NCBI GenBank assembly: GCA_944470555.2
Contig: OX104127.1
Coordinates: 154,023,776-154,087,775, forward strand
DNA from: Heterobilharzia americana
Lineage: Eukaryota; Platyhelminthes; Trematoda; Strigeidida; Schistosomatidae
DNA length: 64,000 bases
Direction: 5' to 3'
The position numbers and the translations under genes were made by a program. Shown here in pieces: positions 22,054 to 34,000 of this stretch; position 1 is the first letter of the stretch; each line of letters opens with the position of its first letter. The notes beneath the pieces are model-generated. The model searched no databases, was not told the DNA's origin, and saw only the letters and a program-made list of their open reading frames with translations.

Positions 22054-25000
22054 GTGAGTCCCTTGGAATCTCGTGTTATTTTTGATGGACACTCGGCTTA
22101 TTCATGTTTACATTTGTAGAGCCCACTTATCTGTAGACTTCTAGTTTTACTCTCATTAGCATGCCAAGAAAGTTGGTCCTTAGGATGGCTGTATGCATAT
22201 TTTTTAGGTTATTCCTGTGATATAAAAGTTAGCTTCTCGACTATTTGAATCATTTTCTGTATCACTGCGTATTTCTTGACTAATTACCATGTATGCAAAT
22301 TTCTGTCAGTACACTTACAGCTAATCAAGTACATTAGTGTGCACGAATGTAGGTGACGTATAGTGCTGCAAACCGAAGCATTGGTAACCTTCACTGATGT
22401 CCACTTGTACAGCTGAGATATCGCCGTAAAGACTGAAAGATATGAAAGCCATATGTTTATAGTCTTAAGTGTGTTATGGCATCACTAACTTATTTTGAAC
22501 CCTGAATGACTATTGTAACGCAACACAGAGTACTAGAATGAGGAGTAAAATAATAGAGTGCATGAACCACTTCACTTACTAAAGAAGTTGCATTAGTCCG
22601 AACTGGTTGGTTGCTGACGAAATCCTAGCCCGGATACAGAAGCCTCGTTTGGAATTTTCCAACTTGCGTCATCGCTGGTACCAACCGATAAGATATCCAA
22701 CTGCCTATCAAACGACAAGCATACTACACGACAGTCCCTTCTGTCCTGTTACACAGTTGCGGTACATGGCCGTTGAAAGTAGAAGATATGAGGTGGTTAC
22801 AAGGTTTTGATCACAAGCGCCTTCGTCGGATTGCTCGCGTTTGGTGGGATCATCATGGTTAGGCGAAGGGTACTAGCCAAGTCAATTGATGAGCTTATGA
22901 AGCTTCATCGACTGAAGTGAGTTGGGCATGTACCACGCATGTCGAGGTGTCACCTACTACGACGTTCAAAGATTGCAAACTGGATTAGGTTGAAAGAGGG
23001 TTCAGGGTGGTCAGACCAAGAGACAGCATCAGTCCCTGACTGTTGGTCTGGGGCATATAAAGAGGTATAGACTATCTGGCTGGGGTCCTTGAGACCATAG
23101 GAATCAGTGGTTGAGGACTCTTGGTGACATGGTTGAGATCAGTCACAATGGCGTGGATGCACGCCCTCTCTGACGTCTTCTAAAGCTTGAATATTTTAAC
23201 TCAACTTTATTTTCAAATGTATTCTCCTCCCATACACCTTTGTCTATCTTAATATGTCTTTTTCTTTGCTTGCTAGCGTGAAGTGTGGTGACTTGAACCG
23301 ATGAACTTCTATACGGGGTTCAGGTTTGATTTTGTCTGTCTGTCCATACGTAGAAAGTTAAACCTGCTAAATTCTTCAATTCATAGCAAAGGAATAAAGA
23401 CAACTTAGATTAGCTGGCGAAACTGAATACTAGTGGCAGTAAATAATTAGTAGCAGTAGTAAAGATGAGTCAAGAACGACCATCCATATTTGTTTATATA
23501 TATACATATATATGTACCCTGAGATTTTAGAGACGGTTGGGGTGTCACACGACTTAGCTGTTTTGTACTCATGAAAGACAATGTGTGATTGCCATGTGAA
23601 CAGGCTTTTATTATGTTTATGAGTGGTCGGATCACTGATGGTTTCAGGTGACTGTTTCATCATCAACACAGGACTAGGCATTACTGCGTAACGGTCCTAG
23701 TTGGCACACCTCATATCAACGCACCAAGTAACAGAGCAATAAAGTAGAAGGTGAAGAAGGAAAGAAAGTAGTAAAAGAGAGGAAAGAAGGATAAGATGAT
23801 GAGATTAAGCATATTGGTTAAGATGAGGATAATGTGTGTATAGATCTGTGTCACTGACATCGTTTCTGAGCTATATCACCTAGAGTCTCCAATCACTGGT
23901 TTCTTTTATCCCGAGGCCTCCACCGGCTGGTGTGCGTCGCCTTACTTGACTCAAACGGACAGAGGTGAATGTCTGCTAACTTATGTGCAAATTTTAATGA
24001 TAACCTGTTGCATGAAGTTTACTAGTCGCATAATGATATGATGCTGTCTGCAACACTGCAGCAAATGAATAGTGAAAATATAGGTAATCCGTGAGGTATA
24101 ATTCCCACTTTTTTATTGGATTCACCTTAAAGATGGGTATAATGATCATGTATCCTAACCCGTTAAGAATTTCCTTTAACGGTGAAAATTTCAAGGAAAT
24201 TATCTGAAATAAACTTTGTTGTTGGAATGGTGTTTTAAGTGAATTAAGCTTAAACGCGCGAGAGGTTTGTGATCAGCTACTGCAGTGATCTTGTTTAGGT
24301 GTCGCTCAGAAGCATAAGCGTAACACTGCCAATCACCGTGGTACAAATTCAAACCCACTGTACCATTTTAGTCCTCACAGCCTTTTGTCATAAACGTAAC
24401 ACATGCTTTAGTACTGTGGTAGAGTCATTACACAGTTTATTTAATACGTTATCTAATAAATATTACTACCATTGTTAGACTGATTTAATATGAAATTCTA
24501 GTGTCAACCTGACCGTGCACCTATATAGAAATAAAGAGAAATCAAGTCGGATTTATTTTAGGGTTGTCACTCATTGACTACCTGGTTAGAAGCTCGTTGA
24601 GGTGACTTATAAATCGGGCAGATGTATTCACTCCTTAACGTCTTCAAGAGCTTAAATACTGACTAACCTTGATTTTCAAATTTTTTTTCTCCCTTTTTCT
24701 ACTTCGATATCACTCTTCCTACCAACTTGTTCCTTCCATGCTACTGTAAATTATGCCGACTTATGTACGACATTCTACGTTTGGAGAGCTGGGTAGTATC
24801 ATAAACCCTCACACAATAGGTGTGCCGCGTTGTCTACTGCCTAAACATATACGTAGTTGTTGACTGTATTCCAGTCTTTCGACTGCCAACGTTCGAACCC
24901 TATTCTGAGTCAGACAAGTCTCACTTTTTAAAGCTCTTGGATCCCAAGTCATAAGTGTATGCTGTCTTTCTGAGACACAAGACAAATATATGGTGTTTGA

Positions 25001-28000
25001 AGTGCTTTCCGAGAGATTCCCAAGCATATATCTGAACATGGCAAAAGTTCTCGTCCTGATGACGGCTTGATTAGTATGGTCTGTTGATACCAACCCATCT
25101 AACTAGGTGAGGTTCTAAAAGGAATTTCATGTTATAAAGTATGGCACTAAGGCCAGTCAACTTACTTCCGATATCTTTAGAGTTTGATAAAACGGAAGTC
25201 GTCGTTTGGAAAAGTATGACAAACTAAATGTCTCATCATTAAAAACTGAATCTACTGTTGCACTGATCTTTAAAAAAGGGATACAGATTGCTGGTGATGA
25301 CCATCGGGTATCGCTGTGCTACCACTGCGTCTAAACTGTTGCTACGACGCTGATCGGACTGGAGCAGGCCACTTTCCATTCACGTGAATGCACTTATCCC
25401 ACTCTATTCCTCGTCCAGATGCTAGAACATCACACATTATATGTCAACAATTGTTGTACTCCTGGATATTAAGACTGCTCTGGATTTGTTGGATAAGGCT
25501 GTACTCCAGAACTTCCTGTTATAGAGGCGTGTCGCTGTTAAATTCGCTTACATCTTGGATGCTTTGTATTTCAACACCTCAAGTAGAATGAGGGCTTACA
25601 GCTACCTATCTACATTGTTTCAAACCATTAATAGGGTTAGGCAAGGCTACCAGTTTTCGCCACTCCTCTTTAACGATAAAATTTTGGAAACAGCCCTGAG
25701 GGCGATGTGAATCTGTTGCCAGATGGTATATTTTTTGACTTCAAGTGTTCAGGTGATAGCGTCTTACTGTAACAACGTAATAAGTTAGCGATCAGTGTCC
25801 GTAAGTGTAGTATTTGCTTTGCAAAACTGAAATACAAAGTGTTTCCACAAGATTACCAGGAATCTATGCTCTCACTCTTGATAGTGAATTACTAGAAGTT
25901 GTTGAAAAGCGTGTACCTGGGTTGTGGTCTAGGGTTTGATGGAAGTAAGGTTGATGAGATGTACAACCATTCATCGAAAGTCGGGATGGCATATGCCCAT
26001 CTGGGCCACTTTTGGCCTATCATTTCATTTGGTTTTCTTTCTTCTGGTGGAAACACTATGTAGAGGTGAGGTGGTATGTGGTTGGGTGTGATAGAGATCG
26101 TAATGCATTCACTAGGGTGACTTCGATAACAAACATGTATTACACAGGTCGCCCCAGTGGATCTTGTATCATTCACTGTTCACTTGTCCTGGGACTTGTT
26201 GGAAGAAACTGGCAGGTGATTAATATATGGCGTGACACTAAGGGATGGAGAATGGTTGTGTTAGGTCGGTACCTATTGGTGCCTTTCAACTCCTTGCATT
26301 GGTTTTGGAAGATCATACAAGTCAGCGGTTTGCAATGATAGCAGACACAACTTAGAATCGAAACCAGTGGCAAGCTTGCCGCAGCCTTGTTTTTTTTTAT
26401 TACTGGAGAGTAAAAAGAAGGGATCTGGAGATTGCTTCTTTAATAACTCACTACCGTTTTTGTTTCCTTTCTCTCTTCCATTTTCTGGGTCCTCTTTATG
26501 TTGCTTTATTATTTTGTACCGTGCACATCTTAGTGTTCATGATGTCCCAGGTTTCTACAAGTAAGGAAAGTTTTGAGCACATCACCTTACATTTTACAGG
26601 TGTAGAGCGCATGGTACACTTACTCGAATCTTTGCTCTTGTCTTTCAAAAACGTTTGCATGAAAGAGCTACAAACTGGAAACATATTCACTTACATATAT
26701 TAAATTTGAGCAAAATACTTTGAAAATGGGTGAAGTGCATTCTCATAAATGGTTAATTCCGATTATTTTTCGTCAAGTTAAATAATCGATACGAAAGAGC
26801 GGGAGAAGCTACAATTATCTCAATGGGGAATTAAAATGTAGAGGAAATAACTCCAACCAAAACCAAAACATTTGGTTTCAATGTATGGAAGGTGCTTGAA
26901 CAAAAAGAGCTTCCTAGTAAATCACGAGTAGATATAAACTATTTTTATAAACAATTACCTCTACTCAAAGCCCTAACACCTGACGAAAGAATGTCGCCTG
27001 GCGAATCGTAATTTACGTTTTTTATTACCAATCTTTTCTGACTTATCTTCTAAAGGCAGCACAATTTATACGTTCAAAATCATTTCAAATTAATTATATT
27101 GTTAGTAGGTACCCTTATCTTGACCATCACCTATCTGAACTTTGTTAAATTATAGCACCTCATTGAATAACCGTTCCAGCCACTGGAGGTTGGATTGTTT
27201 GTGTAGGCGAATTCCATCTCTGCAACATCTGTAAGTAAGAAGTCCTATTAGGCTACATTCATGTTCTTCTGTCCTACTTTATGTAAGTTTGTCAGTTGAT
27301 GCTAATTATGACTTAGGCGTATACGGGAGGCTCCATAACATTTTCCTCATATCACTTCATGACCTACAACTAGGTTTCTACCTTCTCATGTTTTCAATTG
27401 TTCATTGAAGTCTTCAGCTTCAGAAAAACTTGGACGAATCATCATATACACATTACCACATAAATATGCCGCTTAAAATTTTCTTATCACAAACATTTTC
27501 TTGCTGACCACGTATTCAGTGTATTTCACCAAAAACTGTAAAAATTATTTCCTCATTGTTTTCTAGTAGTAAATTGTTTCTCGATCCTGTTTAAAACGGT
27601 CTGAATTTTTGTCTAGGTGCGAAAGTCAATCTTTAATGTATGCTGTTTCTGAGTATCCTAACTCTCGTTTTTCGAAAGATGTATGTTGTAAGATCACAGT
27701 GTGTTTTATAAGTACGGGACACACTGGTCCATTGAATTCACACTAGGTTGGTTCTATGATAAGTAAATATCAGTATGTTTTGTATTCCTATGTTGGAAAC
27801 TTGTCGTCGTACAATTAAATATTCGATATTGTATCAATAAGTTTGTTAACAGTGGTAATAGGTTGCCGGAACTAAAATTATTTGTCTCGTTAATAACATG
27901 TAACGTGCACTTTAGTTTTCCTAACAGTCATTTTTCGTTTTAGCTGAAAGAAAAATTTCAAACGAAGAACTGGAGGATATGCTGGAATCTGGAAACCCGG

Positions 28001-31000
28001 CTATTTTTACTCAAGAAGTTAGTTGTGCATGATAAGTGGTTCTATTTTGTTCCACTTTCACACTAACAAGTCAACTACACTAGTGACTTATGTTAAACAT
28101 TGCAGTTTTCTTATATATTATTCACTGTTTGATTTAAAGGTTGTCTGTAGTTATTTAGGTCAATAATACCACGTAGTGGTTTAGCTTTGCACAAGCGTCC
28201 ATTACCCAACTGAAGAATGAAAAACATAAATGTTACTGTCGATTTTGGATATTTTAAAAATGAATATTCGAGGTTAGTAAGTAGGGTGAAGACTTACAAT
28301 TTCAAAATTGGATAAACATTGGTAACTAAAATGGACAATCGTTAAATACGATTTAGCATACTTCTGCAAAAGTTGTTTTCGACTTCACGACTTAGTAGGA
28401 TTCAATAATAAAAAGAATTAGCAATAAAAATCATTTGAAGAAACAACAGATAAAACGGCTGTTAAAAGCGGTTACTACGGTTGTTACTAAGCCCCCAAGA
28501 TACGTTCAAAGTAGGCATATTTTTGTGTATCCCATAAGTATATGCAATAAAATTTCATCTTGAGAAGTTGGTACTTTAATTTCGTAGTTTTTGGAGCTGT
28601 AGTTAATTACTCACTTACTACAGGTTATAAATGCTAATTTTGAAGTGTTCAAATCACTTAACACTCTTCAGTTAATGTCGAAACTTTTCACATCATTAAC
28701 ATTTTTACCTTATTCGTGGAATGTCTCCACAAAGACGTCTGAGTGTAATGTGCTTCTTCGTAACCCTCCAATTCTCCGAAGAACTCTCTACGCCTGAATC
28801 CTGTGTTTTTCTTTTTAAAGATTGCATTCACGAGATATAATTCAGTATGGTTTATGGGGATTTGTTGGTTTCAACACGGATTTATATTAGTTAGAGGACC
28901 ACTGAAAGTGTGGGCCGTGGGATTCCGGCCCAGTGGCTCAATGGTAACGTGCTCATTGCAAAACCTAAACGTCTCCTTGGTTCAGTCACTGGTGGAGTCA
29001 TGGGTGCGCACTGCCGAGGAGTTCCATACTAGGACGAAACGGCTGAAAAAGCAGTTCTCCCAAGTTTGCAGTGGTTCTCCAACTGATGTCAGTTCGTGAT
29101 GCACACATATACTCATAGAACCACCAACTACAGCGATTGTGCTACTATTTAATCGCTGATTATAAGAGCAAGCGAATGTAAATAAAATGTAAAATAAAAT
29201 GGAAGCGTTTTCTTCAACTTTGAAGAAGCATTCACTATTCAGTCATATTCATTCAAAGACAGTACGTTTTTGCTCACTGTTTCAGATTATGACAGATACG
29301 CAACAGGCTAAACAATCTCTGGCAGATATTGAAGCTCGACATCAGGACATCATGAAACTGGAAAAGAGTATCAAGGAATTACATGACATGTTCATGGACA
29401 TGGCAATGCTTGTTGAAAGTCAGGTTAGTCATGTTACGTCTCTTTTTGTGTTGTAATGTAAATACTCTGTAGTTTTTTAGACTATCTGAACTGTATCGTT
29501 TATTGCTTATTTACACACATCGCTCTCCTGTGTTTATCCCGGAAAATAGGAATTTCAGATATTTCTATTACACATATCCATTACTGTTGTGTACTCTAAA
29601 ATCTTATGGTTAGCTTGCTTATGTGTAATTTTTAGTCTCTATTTCGCCAGTATATCTAATACGTAATATTTCAATACAGTCTTTAACAACCGTTGTGCAA
29701 ATGTCAACTGACACTAAGTTAGACCTATGGACATTGTGACATTCGAAATTTTCTTAGTAAATACATATTTTTGTTAAAGCCTCGTCAAACTTCAACTATG
29801 AGTATGACATTTCACAATAATTAACGTACACATATAGTGTAGATGCACGAACTGTATATTTAGCTAATTTCTGAATTAAAATTATGTAGCAATTTAAATA
29901 GCGTTTCAGGTACTTAACGAATATATTAGCGAAGGATATTAGCAGATAAAGGGATTATCAGTTACTGTGAAAGCTGGAAAACAATCACAAAATAGGTGAG
30001 TAACTTGAATGTTACGTCAAATAAAAATACGAAAAGGGTGGTTAACAAGACTACAAATTCTATTAAGTTTCAACTATAGATCTGCAGCTCAATGGTTTAG
30101 GGAGTTGATTTTCAACCACTTAGTCATGAATTCGAAGCCTGCTCCAGTTACCGAGGTGTGAGCAACCAGGTAGTATCATTAGCCTTCATACATTAGGTGT
30201 AGCTCATAGCCTAATGCACGAAAGTGCATGTAGTTGCGGAATGCACTTCGATTCAGTCTCAGCTGATAGGCCATCGTTAAAATGCAGACATTAAATCTAC
30301 TTTCTCACCAGTTCACAAGATATCAAAACGGCAGCTTAGCAAACCGAAAATGATAGTCGCTTTCTAAAACTGTGCTCAGAAAAGTACTCGTTCCTAGTCA
30401 GCCCTAATTTCATGTGTAAAGAGAAGCAGTATCTGACCTAGCAACTACTTATTTCATTTGAACGGAAGAGATAGATCAACAATTTCACGTCATTGGGTCT
30501 GGAAATTTTTTTCACTCACTTGGTTCTACTCTGAGCGTACGCTGATGTCTTCATCCCAATTGGCTGATATAAACTAGTGAATTCTAATGCATTATATGAT
30601 GTTCAGATCAATTCACATCAATGAAACGCGTGGGGATGACGTATTGATGTGTTATTTCGGACTATCATATTCACTTGCGTTTAATAGACCACCCTTGTAT
30701 GTCACTTAGACGAATTTGTGGCTTAACAAACTGTTTAGCGTTTTCAGAACTTTTGTTCGATTGAATCGAACGTTCAGTATTTTATCACAGTTTTAGTAAT
30801 GAATCCTATTTCTGGTCGTTATTAAAACTAGTTTCTTTTGAGAAACCGTAACTATTATATAAAAGTCCCTTGATGCCATGACTGGTATCATATTATATCT
30901 TGAAAATTCTTCATACTGAAATAATCTTTAGTTTTGTATATGACTTTGTTGGAGTAACAAACACTTGAGTTCTCTAAAGTACATCCTAAACTGCTTAAAT

Positions 31001-34000
31001 AATTTGTAATTTGGATCGCACCGTATTATTATATTATAGCATAACTAACATATTTTACTGACTGGAAGCGATTAATTTACCTTTTTGCTGCCTGTATATT
31101 GATCTATATTTCTCCGTTTCGATCGCTTACAATCCGAACTCCGTAAAATACTTTTAGTTTTATCGAAAATGTGTGGCTAGTAACTGAGCATACAAATCTT
31201 TATATAGTTGCCTAATCGCACTTCATTTTTTTAGATGTACCGGTTGCGTTGTTCAATCATTAGTGTTTTACCTCTGCTGCCAAGTAAACATCTACACTCC
31301 TATTAAGTACTAGCTCTTCAGGAAGTGGTCTCGATTATTTCTAAATGATAGCGAATACTTGTTATTGATGTTTAAAAACACCTTTTGAGCAATCGTCTCT
31401 TTTTACAAAAACATCAAATTCCTATTTGAAGTATTGAGAATAAAATGTAATTATCTGCTTAATATGTAGCATTAGTCTGTTGTACTGTATTTAATTAATC
31501 TACTATGTTTCACTAAACGTTTTACTACCATTTTCCTGTCTCCGATAAATACGCAGGCGAATAACAAAATTTATTGATCTCTTTTTCTTTTGCAGGGTGA
31601 AATGATTGACCGGATTGAATACAATGTAGAACAAGCAGTAGACTATATAGAAAGCGCCAAAGCCGATACTAAAAAGGCTGTTAAATACCAAAGTTCAGCT
31701 CGGAAGGTAGGGCTTGTCAACGGGTGTAAATTGTGTCAATTCAGCTTACCTTTTTCGTGTCAAATAATTTGTGTTGTGTGCTGATTTTGATGTTGTTTCA
31801 TCTTTCTGGACGTTCTAATTGTCGTGTTAGAGTTTGAAATCAAGCATTTGTTGTTTCCATAAAAATATTGTGATGTTTTCCCTTGTCATTTATTCGTACT
31901 TACGTACACATGTGATTTTACACTGTTCTGCATACGTCTTTCATCTACTTGTTGTGTTATTGTTGTTATATTTTTATGCTTTTTACCGAGTGACATTTTT
32001 CTGAAAAATTTTATTTTTGTAACTTGTTTTTGGATTATTTTAAGACTTCCTTTTGGCTGTTTTTCTATTCGGTGCTACTCGTAACCTTTTTATCATTTCT
32101 TTTCAATTGTTAATAAACCCTTGTTTCTGACTGTTTACAGGAGTCAGTTACCAGTATTAGCGATAACGATTCGCTGCATAGTGCCAATAGGCTTCAGTTG
32201 ACCAAATAGTGCATTACAGTCACCAAGCTGATATTATTAAGATCTTTGTCTAATGTTAGGGGCTCATCAGTAGTCAATATCTGTCGTTAAACTGATTTTT
32301 ATTTTAGTCGAAACTTATATGTAGACATGTCTACCGTATTCCTTTGGTGTTTGAAACTGTTGTGCAATGTGCGAGTTGGATGTGTTATCTTTGAGCTATT
32401 TATGTCGCGACTAACTACCATTTGAAATATATGATTGAATCAGTTGTTGAGTTTGCATTGAAGTTATATCATTATTAGTCATATATCATTTGCTGCTTAA
32501 TGTACAAAAATAGTTTTACCTAGTCATTTAAAAAGAAAACGAACGAAAAAGTATTTTAATTTTAAAAGTTTCTGCGTTTATGATTTGTTTATAATATCTA
32601 GCAGAAATAGGCTGTAAGCAAATATTCTTAAAAAGTAAGTGTTTTCAACTGAATTTAGCAAGATACTTCTTGCCTGAAAATAAAATTCATTTTCATCCTA
32701 TAGTTCATGAGTGCAACTTTACTACGCATGAATGCTGACAGATTACCAGTGAGCAACCAACTCCTCCGTTTGTCTATGTAATTATTGTATGAGTATTTTT
32801 TTTCAGATTTTATGGAATTGATTTAAGTTTCGTTTCTTTCTATCTTGATCTATTTATTGCGTGTTTGGTAGGTTAGAAAAGAAAAAAAATCTCCGTTTTA
32901 TAATGTTTTGATGTATAGCTTTTTATTTAAAGGTGTTTGGTAGACTGATGAATGACATCAAAAATTGAGAACCATTGGTGTTTATTATTTTCAACCTTCT
33001 TTAGTAAAGTCATAATAACATAGGTTCTGGACATTTATCTCACTTAGTCGTCTTTATCTGATATCTTTGAAATAAATTCGTTTGCGTACCCTGTTGATGA
33101 ATTAGCTCTGAATGAATGAAATAACTGCTTAAAGTAATCATTTATCTAACTCACGAACCTTATCACTGGTCAATGTGGATAATATCGTTAAGTAGCATAT
33201 TTCATTCGATTTTTGTTGTTGTTGACATTTCTGCATTTGTATTCTAAAATAATATTCTGTTATGAAAAACATGTACTGGAAATTATTAATTTCCACAATT
33301 TGTCTACCAATATTCACAAACGATCGATTACATCCTGTAAGTTGTCACAGAATGGACTATGATAAGGGTAGATAGTTAGGGTGCTTTTATCGAGGGAGTT
33401 AAATCGATTGATAAGGTTGTGAACCTACGTCGTCGAATATTGTGAGTTATTTTTAATATGCTCACTTACTGTCTACCTTGACGTGATTGGTTGGTCGGGT
33501 TATGATGTAATATCGTTATTGAGATTGATGGTTAACAGCCTTACAACGTCTACGTATTACTAGCTATTTGCACGCTGGAAAGTTGCTATTTTCCAATTCT
33601 GAAATTTATTCCTTATCGTTTGAAATGGTGTATTAGGGGTTGTTGATTGACTGTGAGATTATTTACATCAGTGTGAAGTTGATTCTCGTGGAGTTTAGGC
33701 TGCGGGGGGGGGGGGGGAAGTCTTACAGCGAAAATTGTTCATCAGACTGAAACCACTTCACCTAATAACAAAAAGTGTTAGTTGCTGTTATTGATTGTAG
33801 ATAGATAATGTCAACATGGCATTACTATAAAGCGGTCTAAGATGCCACACCTCGACATATCAAGTGAGAATGGACCAAGATGAAAGATAAAAAAAAGCCG
33901 TGAAAAGAAAACAAGTAGTGAGATTCTGTATGACGATTAAGATGAAGATAATGGGGATAGATTTGTGCCACTGGGATCGGTTCTGAGCAGCATCACCTAG

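Noticed and set aside
15674..23317. Inverted repeat as terminal repeats of one giant DNA transposon
   Set aside because: The arms are 3' parts of a non-LTR retrotransposon family with recognisable RT C-terminal sequence, and the interior holds normal host genes.
30780..30800. miR-2-family seed (TATCACAG)
   Set aside because: No opposing arm that would form a precursor hairpin is visible; a seed-length match is expected by chance.
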